From Euclidia mi (Eukaryota > Arthropoda > Insecta > Lepidoptera > Erebidae), in the NCBI GenBank assembly GCA_944739405.2, contig OX123205.2:39576475-39640474 (forward strand): a stretch of 64,000 nucleotides of DNA. Reading direction: 5' to 3'. Positions 30,757-42,282 of this stretch are shown here, in pieces. A model generated the notes under the pieces. It searched no databases and was not told the origin of the DNA. It saw nothing but the letters and a program-made list of their open reading frames with translations. The position numbers and the translations under genes are program-made. Positions within the stretch are counted from its first letter, which is position 1; every line of letters begins with the position of its first letter.

Positions 30757-33690
30757 TCAACCCTTGCTATGTAGTAGGATGTGAAGTAGGTTTTTGAATT
30801 TACCAAAAGAATTGGAAAAGATGTCTATGTCTGCCGTGGAGCTTGACAACTCGTTGTAGTGATGAGTCATTCTAACTACAGGCGAATGCTTACCCAAGTT
30901 TGTCCGATGTTGCGGAGCCGTAAACAAAGGTCGTGGATATCGCGGGGTTCTAGACGGGACATTGAAAGCTATTTTTTCTAGAAGCTTTGGACAGTCGATA
31001 CCACCGTTTAGCAGCTTATGTAAGAAAGACAATTCAGCGATGGTCCGGCGTGATTCTAGCGATGAGAGATTAAAATGATTCAGTCTACTTATATAAGATC
31101 TCAAATTTCTCACGCGGAATCTAAAAGCGAGATGCTGAATAAGTCTCTTTTTCAATCCGGTTAACGTGAACTTGATATGATGGACTCCATGCCACGCTGC
31201 AGTACTCTAGGTGGCTACGCATATAGCTGTTATATAGAAGTAAGCTGGTTGAAGAGTTTATAAATTCCTTCGAAGATCTTAGTACGACTTCTAATGCGCG
31301 ATTAGCGGCATTTAGCATTGTGTCGATGTGGTCTACAAAAGTTAGTCGACTGTCAATATGAATGCCCAGGTCTCTGATAACCGATACCTCTTTAATTATG
31401 TTTCCCTGAATACTGTAATTGGATTGGGTCGGTCCGATCTTTTTGGTAAATTTTATGTGGTAGCACTTATTTTGGTTAAGGTACATTTTATTGCTATTGG
31501 CTCAAGTTGTCAATGTCGCTTTGCAGTAGCCAGACAACTTCACAATTAGAAATAATGCGCATCAATATGAGATCGTCTGCGAAAAGATATGGTGTAGAGT
31601 AATTAAAAATATTTGATATGTCGTTGATTGAATGATATTGAAGAATAATGGTCCAAAGTTGGATCCTTGAGGTATTCCTGAGGTCGCAATATACCGCTCA
31701 GATTTATCGCCGTCCACGACGACAGTAGAATGTCTTTTGGTGAGATAGGACTTTCACCATTTTAACGTGAATAGAGTAGTGATGCCCAGGGATTGAAGTT
31801 TCAGCAATATTATATCATGGTTAACTTTGTCAAACGCCTTTGAGAAATTAATATATATTGCATCAACGTGCAATCCTTGATCAACCGCAGATGATAATTC
31901 CGAGATATATGTGACAAGATTAGTATTTGTGGATCTTTTATCCATAAAACCGTGTTGGTTATTAGTAATATTGTTCTTTACCACGTCGTAAAGAATTGGA
32001 TACACTAGAAACTCAAAGACCTTAGACAGAGTACGCAAAGAACAGAGATGGGGCGGTAATTTAAAAAAACCTCGCGTTTACCATTCTTATAGATTGGCAC
32101 AATTTAAGCCTGTTTCCATAGATCTGGAAAGATACCGGTTCCAAACGAAGTGTTGTAAATGCAAGCTAGTGGAAAGGAGATGCTGGTGACGCATCTTGAC
32201 CAAAATATTGGTGGTATGTCGTCAGAACCGGCTCCCTTAGTTAAGTCAAGGTTTTTGAGCCCATTTAAAACTGCTTTGGTAGAGATTGGGAAGTCATCGT
32301 TTAAAACCGCAAGTACCGGTGAAGATGGGTTTGTAATTGTGTTATCTATTGTATTGTCTAGGTCTAGGATATAGCCGGGGGGATAGAAGACAGATGTAAA
32401 CTGTTTTGCAAAAAGGTTAGATATATCTTTGCTATTTGATGCTTTTGTATCGTCAAGAGTTATTACCGAGGGATAAGATGAATGATGAATTTTAGGCTTT
32501 TTATATAAGACCTAAATAGTTTGGGATGTTTTTTTATACTGACTTCAATTTCCTCTATGTAATTTTTGTAACAGATAATTAAATTCGATAATGTCCTAGG
32601 GATTGTTGTGCTTTTTGATTATGTTTCGAATTTGATTTTTTCGGTGAAGCAACTTTCTAAGTTTGAATGAGAACAAAGGTGGATATTTTCCTCGACAATA
32701 TATACTTATTGGAACATATCTTTCGATGACGCCCTTAATTACAGTGTAGAACTTATCGGTCATGCAGTTAACATCAAGACAATCTTTGAATTCAATGTTC
32801 CCATCGATGTCACTTAATGACCTAATTATTGCTTCATAGTCCGCTTTATTATAATTTGGTTTATTGATCAAAATTCTATTCTGTTTCATCTTAATAGATA
32901 CCTAGTATAGGTGTGAGTTCTAAAGCTGGATGAAACTTATCGAGTTCCCTTATCGGATCGACGCATCTGGTTATTTGTATTTAATCGATATCAGACAGTA
33001 CTAAGTTAAAAATCCTATCTTGAGAGTTTTTAATACAATTACATTGCTTGAGTTTATGTAAAGCCATGAAATCAAGAAGAAGATGTTTAAAGATATTGCT
33101 GCCACAGGTAGTAGAGGCTACACATTATTCACTAAAATTATCACGGACCCAGTCGATATGGCCCAGATTAAAATCGAAGATTGTCGCGACCTCTATCCAT
33201 CACTGAATTGCAATTCCCCACAAAGTGCTCAAACAAATTTATTTGAAGTGGTGGAGGGAGATAGACAGCGCATACATGTAATGATTTAAAATTTGTATTT
33301 TCTTGGATATCAATTGTAATCCATAAGTCTTCACACTCAGATTCCCACTCCGTAATCCGACGTGAATTAAGTTTACTCGAAACGGCTATAAGAACACCGC
33401 CACCTGTCTTTTTATGATTGCTAATATTCGATGTTTCACGGTTCCTTCTATATGGAAGGGACCGTGAAACATCGGGTTCTTTGGCGCCAATTTTAGAGTA
33501 TATCTCTAAAATCGGCGCCAAAGAGCTTAGAGTCAAGAACACTACAGCAAAGCCAATTCTCAGTTAAGACATAGACATCAAACTTACTGTTGTAAATATG
33601 TTGACGTACCTCAGGTAGACTACTGCGTAGACCTCGTGTGTTCTGATAGTAGTACTTTGAAGATTGAATTAAAAAAATAAACACAAACAC
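30757..33690 (-). pseudogene. Non-LTR ORF2: endonuclease and reverse transcriptase
   Basis: Endonuclease at 33690-33168: YYYQNTRGLRSSLPEV, FDVYVLTENWL, GGGVLIAVSS. Linker at 32889-32596. Reverse transcriptase at about 32100-31550: INNQHGF-like and YINFSKAFDKVNHD blocks, with LFADDLI near 31570-31590 holding the catalytic Asp pair. Distal part at 31486-30757: VIRDLGIHIDSRLTF, RSHLEYCSVAWSP, RRTIAELSFLHKLL. An intact protein nicks target DNA and copies its RNA there. Here several frameshifts and stops split it into at least six frames. Two back-to-back snap-back hairpins lie in the endonuclease part at 33429-33523. Confidence 0.88.
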
Positions 33691-33833
33691 AAAAAATACA
33701 AAAAATGCCCCTTAATTTAGTTTAAATGTTTTAGCTTTTCAAAGTCAATGTGTCCGCTGTTTGATGTTTCATCCTTATTCATAAAAATCCTGCCGTTGCG
33801 AGTCCATACAAATTTACATCCTTATTCTTTACC

Positions 33834-34836
33834 TCAACCGCACGCGTAGGCGTGACTTGCTGCGTGGAGAGTTTTATTTTTCGGTGACAGATGCTCTACA
33901 ACGTATATCGGCGTGGGCTTGTCGGCAGAAATTCTGAGGTGGCTTGTATTTAGTTTGTTATTGGAGTTGTTTTTGTTGTACTTTATAGATGTGGCAAAGA
34001 ACGTATCTCTCAGGTGGGTGCTATTAAATTTGATTAGGATTGATCCAGGTGGCATGGACTTCATATCCATCTTGGCCGTTCTAGTACATAATTATTTATC
34101 AGAATCCTTTATGCCACATTTGATCACTTTGCTTAACTGTAGAACAGTATTAACTATGTTATCTGAGCGGTGTTCGGGCACACATTGTAACTCGATGTTA
34201 TTAGAACGTGCGTGTTGCTTTAATAAGTTCATGCGCTTAGTAACATCATTTAAAGAATTTTTCAACGTTGAGTTTCCTTTCTCGAGCTGGCGTATTTTTG
34301 TACCTTTTTTCCCAGTGTGTTTCTCAATTCATTGAAAGTATCGTTAAAAAACGACAGCGATTGTCTAAACTCAGTTATAGTTTCGCTTATTTTGTTCAGT
34401 TTCGAATTGATTAAGTCGTTTACGGTCTATAACTGCTCGGTAAATTTCCTGCCGGACCATCTCCCGGAGAGAACCCGATGTCAATTGCGGCAAAGGGTCT
34501 CACTGTCATGGCTGGAGGTAAGGCGGTTTGATGTCTTGCTGCGAAGAGTGACGTTAGTATTTTCGACTGGAGAAAGATTGTAGTTATTGCTTTTTGGGCT
34601 ATCCTGTTTGTCCGAATGAATTGGCGTATTAGTGTTGTCTCGTTTTGGTTGTTTACTTATGCACCCTGGGCACTTCCAACAGCTTTTTGCATCAGTGTTC
34701 ATCGATTTATATTTTCTCTCGGTTATATTCGCACATTGTAAGTCGTACCATTGCACATTGATGGCAATTAAAGCATTGCAAGCCCTTCCCAATTTTAAAA
34801 GCAGTTGGGCACTCAGCGCAGTTTAGTGTTGACATT
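33834..34836 (-). pseudogene. Non-LTR ORF1 with PHD-like zinc finger
   Basis: From 34836 leftward: MSTLNCAECPTAF, a frameshift, then WYDLQCANITERKY and CWKCPGC, giving the Cys4-His-Cys3-like pattern of PHD fingers seen in ORF1 of CR1-group elements. A Ser/Asn-rich linker and a C-terminal part at 34070-33834 (PPGSILIKFNSTHLRDTFF) follow. ORF1 proteins bind the element's RNA. Broken by at least two frameshifts. Confidence 0.7.
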
Positions 34837-35229
34837 TTGTTTGCATTCGTTTGTGAACGGAATAATTTTCTAATTCAGCCTTTTGGTAGAAAAAAAAGTC
34901 TACTAAATTATAGATTTTTTTATGCTAGTATGGTTTTGCGCCCTCTGGTGTCGAATGGCAGGCTATTTTTAGTACAGCTATTCGCCGCCTAAATGGTACG
35001 AGTGGAGCTAGTTGTATAGCTGTCAGACTCGAATTTGAAATTCTTTTCACAACGATCTTGAAATGAAATTTGGGTAATTTTTACTTCTGATGACGAAAAC
35101 AAAAAACAATGTGTAGATCAACTTTACGTGAAATAGCTGTAAATATCAATAATTAAGGTCATAATCTACTATAAATAATGTGTACCGAGCTTACAACTCT
35201 TTAGTTTTACTAGAAATATCCAATAAAAT
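34837..35229. other. Non-LTR 5' flank, no gene seen
   Basis: May include the 5' UTR of the element to the left (around 34930-35010, less AT-rich). No frame or repeat could be assigned. Confidence 0.4.
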
Positions 35230-35420
35230 TTCGTCCATAGTAGTGACACTGAATCTAAGGAAGTGACTTTCCATACAGTTTTTTTAACCATGGAAATGTC
35301 TTCAAAGCATGGACGTGACATTCTATATATTTTACATAACAAAAATTGTTTTATCCAAGGAAATTATGATGTGTATACGTATTGGTGTGTATACATTGGA
35401 ATTATTAAATAAAACAAACG
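35230..35420. repeat. Subterminal TCACTTCCATGGA-type motifs
   Basis: GAAGTGACTTTCCATAC, AACCATGGAAATGTC and AGCATGGACGTGACA cluster downstream of the transposon-like gene. Related motifs (GGTCACTTCCATGGAG, GTCCATGGAAGTGACT, AGTCACATCCACGGAAA) flank the second gene copy at 50.1-52.1 kb. They look like subterminal binding sites of one element family. Confidence 0.5.
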
Positions 35421-37291
35421 TTTGGAAAATCCGCTTTAATTGCTTTGAATTTCTTACTTTAGCCTAAATCACATGTTTTATCTTAGGATTATGGTATCAT
35501 GGCACTTTCTAACTTCAGTCTCAATAAAATCTTAATATTATAATATAAAAATAAACGTTCAAATAATTTTATACCTTTAAAATATTTCTTAACTAAAATA
35601 TTTCGAGGTCATCATCGCTCTCACTGTCAAAGATTCTCATCCTCCTCATTTCAGTCTTCCTTATCTTTTTGTTCTTCAGTCTGATCATCAAGTTCTCTAT
35701 CCTCCAGTTCTTCAATCTCACTGTCTAGTTCTTTGTCCTCCTGTTCCTTATCCTCCCATTTTTCAGTCTCACTATCAACTCCGTTATCTTCTTGTTCTTC
35801 AGTCTGATTATCAAGTTCTCTATCCTCCAGTTCTTCAATCTCGCTGTATAGTTTCTTATCTTCTTTCTCTTCAGTCTCATCGTAAAGTTCTCTATCCTCC
35901 AGTTGTTCAATATCACTGTCTAGTTCCTTATCCTCCTGTTCTGCAGTCTCTCTATCCAGTTCTTCGTCTTCCTGTCCTTTCGTCTCACTGTCAAGTACCA
36001 CATTTTCCTGTTCTTCGGTTTCACTATCCGCTTCCTTATTCTCCTGTTCTTCGCTATTTCTGTCATATATTTTTTCCTGCAGCAATGGGTTCGAAAATTC
36101 TACAAAACTGTTGAGCAACGAGTACTGTAGACACCGTTCTCCGGGGAAGCATGTGAGGCAAGTTAACTTTCTTAAAAATATTTTTTGCGTGATGCGCGAA
36201 TCCCATGTCATTTGATGGACTTTTGTGATTCCAGAAACACTATTGATTTTTCGGTGCAATAACTTATTAATTTTTTCATTTGTTTTGTAGTTACGGTTGA
36301 CATTATGACATTGGTAGTGTTCTCTATAATACACTTCATAAGTGTGTTCTTAGAAAATGTGCAAAATTAACAACTGTTCACTTTTTTCGTATCTGTACAT
36401 TTATTACCTATTACCAGTATTAAGACCAACTTGCTGTCTGGAAGCACCGAAATGGACTGACTGGATCTCATTCGCATATTTGCAGCACTCATTTTCAGAA
36501 AAATCGATCTGCATAAATATTTCTCCATCAACAAGGTTGTTTTTCAATAGCCTGGATTGTTTGTATTGATGAGAAATGTTAAATTGATGTTCTAAGAACA
36601 TTTTCAAGTCTTCTAAGAACGATTCTACTAGCTCTTTTCCCGTAACTGCTCTCTGTCCTTTCACTGTTCTTCTTATTTCCTTTTCTTGTCCTTTAATCAA
36701 TCGCTTTTCTTTTGTGAAACCCCAAGTTTTGTATGTAGTAGTTTCCGAACCATCAAAAAGTTGTACTTTAGGTGATTTATGAAAGCAAACACGACATTAT
36801 ATATCACAAACCATGCTTTTGCACAAGTCTGTTAAGTTTGGTGCATTAAAAATTCCCAAGTTTTTCAAATTATCGAACTTAAGCTGCATATTTTCATGTG
36901 TAACACATAAACGTGTATCCTTTTCAGCAACTTGACGAGAAACGATCCAAAAGGGCCGCATCCGGCAAAACGTTGCAAGACTCAGGTTTTCATTGTTTTC
37001 GATCTGGAACTTGCTATGGAGATTAGTAAGCGTATCACACAAGTAACGTTTTTGTTTTTTCATTTAGTTCTTGGTGATTAGATCTTTTTTCCAGGACACT
37101 GCTTACTGTTGTCATCACGCTCTAAGAAGGCAATAATTTGTGAATTTAACAGTTACAGTTTTTTTGTTATAAGCTGTTTGATAGCAACTTTCTTCGGGTT
37201 ACCAGAAAGTTGCTGAACTTTATGATTGGCCCTTAGCAATTGTACCCGTAATGCATGAACCTTTTTCTCCAGCGATTTGATGACAGTAGCC

Positions 37292-37703
37292 AGCGATAGC
37301 CTAGTGGAAGGCAGCGATAGCCTAGTGGAAGGCAGCGATAGCCTAGTGGATATACCAACAGACTGCCATGCAGAGGGTATCGGGTTCGAATCCACGGCGC
37401 GCACCAATGACTTTTCGGAGTTATGTGCGTATTGAATTGTTAATTATCGCTTGTCCCGTGCCTCGGAGAGCACGTTAAGCCGTCGGTCCCGGTTGTCATG
37501 AAGATCTTTGACAGTCGTTATAGGGCGTCAGTACCTTCTCAATAAACTGACACTAGTCTAAACCATGGAATATCGCTATCCCTTCGGGTTGCGGAGGTCA
37601 GACAGGCAGTCGCTCCGTGGAAAAGCTAATATTCAGCCAAATCCGGTTAGACTAGAAAGCGGACCCCAGATTGAGGCTGGGATAACGCTAAGAGGATGAT
37701 GAT
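37292..37703 (+). mobile_element. Full-length tRNA-headed SINE, family A, with 18-bp target duplication
   Basis: Flanked by a perfect direct repeat, GATTTGATGACAGTAGCC, at 37274-37291 and 37704-37721. The head has a box A (TAGCCTAGTGG) and box B (GGTTCGAATCC) of RNA polymerase III type. The body contains GTCCCGGTTGTCATGAAGAT and CTATCCCTTCGGGTTGCGG, and the tail is GGATGATGATGAT. The first 21 bases (AGCGATAGCCTAGTGGAAGG) are present three times in tandem. It interrupts the transposon-like gene. Confidence 0.93.
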
Positions 37704-38074
37704 GATTTGATGACAGTAGCCTGAGTGTTAATTTTTAAATTGGACTCCTCATGTCGTTTCCGGGCAGACGAATAACTGCCACTTTTGCCTATTCAAATTA
37801 GAGCTAGAGCTAGAAGGTGTGAGACATTCTTCTCTGGAGAACGACAATCCATAATTAACAAGCGACCTTCTGGAAACCGAAGAAGCAGGTAACGAAGCTG
37901 GAGAAAGGTAAGAAACATTTTGTTGAGAATCAGGGCTAGCTACGTTTTGGTCACCAGTAATTGGCTCTGGAGTATTCTCTCTCAAATTTTGTAGTAGTCG
38001 CTCATTACGTTTTTTATTTTGTCTACTCCTAGCTTTACGTTCTCGCCATTCACGTTGTTTAGTATGTCAAATTC

Positions 38075-38350
38075 AATTTTTTTCAAATTCAAATTTCAAA
38101 TTCAAATAATTTTATATTGTGAACATAGGCTTACAAGTTGTTATACAATTGTTTATATAGTGCGCTCCATGTCCCGCCGATAGGCATACAAAATATTAGA
38201 TGGCATCATTAAAATACAAAGAGATTGGATATATACATAGAGGTAGTCCTAGTACTTACAAATTGAACACAGTCAATTGACGTGTAAGATACAATTTAAA
38301 CAATTTATGCCATCAAATTATACAACCTTCAATAACTTTAGTGATTTTTC
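38075..38350 (-). repeat. LINE tail with (TTGAAT)n end
   Basis: TCAAATTCAAATTTCAAATTC is a reversed tandem hexamer tail, followed by a non-coding body (GTGCGCTCCATGTCCCGCCG). Typical of a truncated CR1-like insertion on the minus strand. Confidence 0.6.
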
Positions 38351-38675
38351 TTGTATGACAGTTCTGTCGTGATTTTGAATTTAGCCGTATAATATTTATA
38401 TCGACATTGTCAAGTTTTATAAAAAATCTTATCGATATGTCTATACACCGTATATTTCTACCTTGTTATTTTTTAGATTTCCACGTGATAAAGATTTACA
38501 AAATATGTGGATTGCTGCAGTATGTCGTGGAGAAAATTGGGTGCCTAGAAAACACCAAAGAATTTGTTGAATGTATTTATAGTAATGACAGATGGCGCAG
38601 ACTAAAATAAATTTCTGTGCCAACTTTACTCCTCCCTTCTAAACGTATCAGTGTGAGTGTTTCAATAATTACTTG
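38351..38675. other. No feature seen
   Basis: Short open frames on both strands (38407-38610 plus; 38441-38623 minus) have no motif or context. AT-rich. Confidence 0.4.
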
Positions 38676-39104
38676 TTAACCGCTTGACCACTCACCATTT
38701 TTAAGTGCTTACTCAGCATCGACAAATTTCAAGTGCGCGCCGCCAGTTAAAGACGGGCGCGCTCAATTAATTAGTTTTTGTGCGATTGTTAATAACTTGA
38801 GAGGAGTGGTGATTATTTTTCTGCAACCTAATGAATGACTCATTCTAATGGTACAAAACAAATTACGTTTGAATGAAATGTTTACTTTAGGCGAGCGGCC
38901 GACACTTTTGTTTATCATAATAAAAGTATAAGCTGAATCTGAATTGCTGTTGTATTTTCATGTACCTGGGGATATTATCTATGTAATAAAATAAAGTTAT
39001 AGCAATACTTGCAGAAAATTATTTAGATGTAAGCATTTGAAAAAAGAAATATATTTCGCTGACTTTGCATTCCGCGCGCGGGGCGTAATTACATACATAC
39101 ATAC

Positions 39105-39500
39105 ATATCGTCACGCCTTTTATACCCGAAGGGGTAGGCAGAGGTGTATTTCTACACCCACTTTTCGCCAGATATACTTTAGTCCCACGTAATAAGGGGC
39201 GAGCCTATTGCCGTACCGGGCACATTTCCAGACTCCGTGCTGCTACTGAGAATTTCGTGACAGAAAAACCCAATAACACCGCCCGACCCAGGAATCGAAC
39301 CCGGGACCTCCCGATCCCACGCGCACATTTATGCCGCGAGACCAACGAGGCAGTCGTATAAGGTTTGATGTCGAGTTTTCCGTCTCTACGCAAAGATGGT
39401 ATTTGCATCGTGTTATCCCTTAGTCGCCTCTTACGACACCCACGGGAAGATAGGGGGTGGTGACACTTGTATTCTATGCCGTCAACCACACGACGGGGCA
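39105..39500 (-). repeat. Full-length tRNA-headed SINE, family B
   Basis: On the minus strand it begins TGCCCCGTCGTGTGGTTGAC. It has GTGGGTGTCGTAAGAGGCGA, a tRNA-like part with TTGGTCTCGCGG (box A) and GGTTCGATTCC (box B), then GGCAATAGGCTCGCCCCTTA and CTACCCCTTCGGGTATAAAA. It is the most complete family-B copy in the window and shows that the shorter fragments elsewhere are SINE bodies. Confidence 0.78.
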
Positions 39501-40007
39501 TAATTATGGATTAAAAACATGATTGTAAACAAATTATGTAATTATATATCATACTTTTATGTTTTTATTGTAAATTAACTGATTAATTATGAAGTTACAG
39601 CAAAAAAATAAATAAATAATGTGTATTACCTTAATTATAGACAAAAAATTATCGTGAAAACGTCATTTTATATAAAAAAGTTTAAATACATAATAGTATG
39701 TATATAAGGTTACATTTATGCCTTGTATTATTTTTTTATTATGAGTATATAAAGAAACCTTTGATAAAATATATAATACTCATATTATTTATGAGATATA
39801 AGTTATCGAAAATTTTGGCGGGAACTTCAGTTTTATTGGCGGGAAAAAGTAAACAACTGTGCAGGTTCCAATAAAAATAATTCTTATCAGAATTGGTTTA
39901 TATACTTGGAAATCTAGTTGGAAAGAAAGTTATCTAGGTTTGAATCTGATATATAACATAAAACAGCATTTAAAAAAATAAAATACGCAAATTGGCGCCA
40001 ATCAAAC

Positions 40008-40266
40008 GGTCCGTGTGGTGACGGATTAAGGGTCCGTGTGGTGACAGATTAAGAATACGGATTGTCACCACCCCATATCATCCCATGGGTGTCGTAAGAG
40101 CCGACAGAGGGAGTATATTATACAGAGAACACCGCTGTAAGAGAAGGAAAACTTGATACAAACCCTATACCAACCCGTTTGGCCAGCGTGGTATAGTAGG
40201 CCAATTCCTCCTTTTAAAGGAGAGGCCTAGTCCAGCAGTGGACTGTTAAAGGCTGATGATGATGAA
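40008..40266 (+). repeat. SINE-like repeat with LINE-type TGATGATGA tail
   Basis: The head GGTCCGTGTGGTGACGGATT occurs twice in tandem, then GGGTGTCGTAAGAGCC; it ends with GTCCAGCAGTGGACTGTTAA and GGCTGATGATGATGA. A shared tail with a LINE is the usual way SINEs borrow reverse transcriptase. Confidence 0.68.
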
Positions 40267-40724
40267 TTGGCGCCAATTAAAAAAAAAACTTTGTTTTATT
40301 TTTTTATGTTTAATATTAAAATGTTTCTTTTCATTATATTTATTTCCTCTAAAAGTAAATTGAAAAACCTTTCTAACTGTGTATAATACTCATATACCTC
40401 CCATAATAAAAAACGACGAGAAAAAGGAATATGTCAGAAATATAAAATCGCGCTCAAAAATGGCGGGAAAAAATTTCTAATTTTCACTTTATACTGCCCT
40501 TGCTTGGGCTTCAACCATATAATATAGTTTTAATTTATATCATTGGAAAGCTCATTTAATTACGCGTCTATTGATATGCAACATACCGCAATCGGTTAAG
40601 TTATCCGAGTTCCACAAACAGATTAGTGCGCATCGGAAAAGCGTGGGAAAAATGACAGTTTTTATGCGCTCATCTGTTTTTGCAAAAAGGGAAAATAGTC
40701 ACTTGTGCGCGGTCAAGCGGTTAA

Positions 40725-41660
40725 TAATTAAAATATCAGCAACAGTAATGAATTCCGAAGCTTTTTCAAATTTGATTGAACTTTCAGTCGAAAATACATT
40801 GTTTGATGATGACAGATTTTTATTGATAAAGTGCATTAGTCAAACATATTTGAAAATTAGAATCCAGCATAATACAAAAAAAAAATGCACCTATACAAAA
40901 AATCAGATCTTTCTTTACAAAGACAGTAATATTTAAAGGACAGTAATTTGAAGGTTTAATAAGAACTGTCTGCATTTCATACTCACGACTACTGAGTGTA
41001 TATCCTTCAAAATAAGGGAATCTTCATTTGAAAGAAAGTTTGTTAAATGTCATCTACCCAGAGACCAAAACTTGGTTGTTCTTGTTCGACTAGTGGACTA
41101 AAAATGTGCCGATACCAAGATAAAATCGAAGGGCTAGTCTAGCTACAACTTTTTCCTCTCTAAATATTCTGTGTGTCACATGTATGATCGAAAAGTGTCC
41201 GATCCCGCACATACATTTTTTACACATAGATTTGTATTACCTACACTATGTGATGAGAAAATGTCAATAAAAACTGATTATTGTTAATAACAAACCTTTG
41301 GGGACTATTCAAGGTTTTCACTAAATTATCTACTTTAACTTTAATTTTATGTGTTTTGCTTGATACAATCCATGTCGACCATGCCTTTTCTTATAATGTG
41401 TCGCTTTTGATAATATATGACATTTACAGTTATCATAATGCCTAAGCATGCGTTTTGCCTTATTCTTAATTGTTTACTTTCTCTAGCAAAAATGTGTTAT
41501 TATGGGAGAATTATATAAAAGTGATAGTATATGGTGTTATTCTTTAAGCTTGTTATTAACAAGAAAAATACTATGAAAATTAGAAAATAATGCCTTTAAG
41601 CTGCTACTGAGTACCCATTTGAAACAAAAATATATAAGTTCCGTTTAAAATTCGTTTTTG
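40725..41660. other. No assignable gene
   Basis: AT-rich, with short frames lacking motifs. No repeat family was recognised. Confidence 0.4.
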
Positions 41661-41975
41661 TAGTGCATCAGCTATGTTTGCGGGAGCGCATACTGATGAC
41701 TTTTTTGCAATCATACGCAAGAGATCCGCATCTCTACTGCAGCGCGTGCGTGGCAGCGCCAACAGTCTCCTTGCGGTTGTTGCCAGCAAGACTGAAGGCC
41801 ATTTTATTGAGCACCTGTGCGGAAGACATTTGTCAAAAACTCCCAATGCCTTCCTACGAAGAAGAATATAGTTAGTCAGTTACATGTTTATATTTTTACT
41901 AACATAGTTTTTAAGTGATACTAACAAATGTATGGGTCATTTCCTGAAATAAATATAATTTAATTTAATTTAAAA
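41661..41975 (+). pseudogene. Non-LTR ORF2 C-terminal end and tail
   Basis: The plus-strand frame 41674-41871 reads FFAIIRKRSASLLQRVRGSA, then SLLAVVASKTEGHFIEHLC, resembling the extreme C-terminus of Jockey-like ORF2 proteins. A short 3' UTR and AATAAATATAATTTAATTTA tail follow. The frame is open over 66 residues but 5'-truncated. Confidence 0.6.
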
Positions 41976-42282
41976 TGCAAGTTTGTGTAATAATTATTTA
42001 AAGACTGTCCATCAACTAGCGTTCTGACTGCTGTGGACACAAACTTACGGAATTAAAAATGTATAACATGCACATAATATACTTTACAAGTCTGTTTGAT
42101 TTTGAACCTGTATTGAAACTTTCATCGATATCGATAGCGGATTTGCTCAATCACTATTAAATTAAAAAGTTACGAAATTTGTGTTCAGATTGTCTTTAGC
42201 CCTAACCAGGCCCTAACTGACAAACAAAGTGCCATCTTCTTCTGGCAACTCTAATTTGTCATATGACTGAAGAGTGTTCAAT

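Larger units (their letters stand above)
30690..34836 (-). mobile_element. Decayed near-full-length non-LTR retrotransposon (CR1/Jockey group)
   Basis: Read from right to left it has ORF1 with a PHD-like zinc finger, an endonuclease, a reverse transcriptase and a long C-terminal segment, in the expected order. All reading frames are broken. No tail could be fixed at the left end. Flanks: BEL/Pao remnant to the left and unassigned DNA to the right. Confidence 0.85.
35230..38070 (-). pseudogene. Transposon-like multicopy gene with acidic repeat tail
   Basis: Minus-strand blocks in order are: basic N-terminus at 38070-37750 (REWRERKARSRQNKKRNERL); coiled coil at 37270-37153 (SLEKKVHALRVQLLRANHK); FCRMRPFWIVSRQV and a Cys/His-rich part at 37063-36797; TYKTWGFTKEKRLI and QIDFSENECCKYANEIQSVH at 36760-36404; then HQMTWD and a Cys-rich KLTCLTCFPGERC at 36334-36070, ending in about 14 repeats of the EEQEDKELDSE type to 35651. 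These blocks recall a widespread insect multicopy family that I take to be transposon-encoded; I cannot name it. Frameshifts separate the blocks, and a SINE sits inside it. Confidence 0.6.
38680..40720. mobile_element. TTAA-flanked TIR element, piggyBac-like, with two nested SINEs
   Basis: TTAA at 38676-38679 and 40721-40724. The ends are CCGCTTGACCACTCACC and GCGCGGTCAAGCGG, with a perfect 10-bp inverted core (CCGCTTGACC). Internal GGCGGGAA motifs recur (39820, 39838, 40460). No transposase is visible. SINE-type repeats occupy 39105-39500 and 40008-40266. The end sequence differs from both piggyBac-type elements at 3649 and 55081. Confidence 0.7.
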
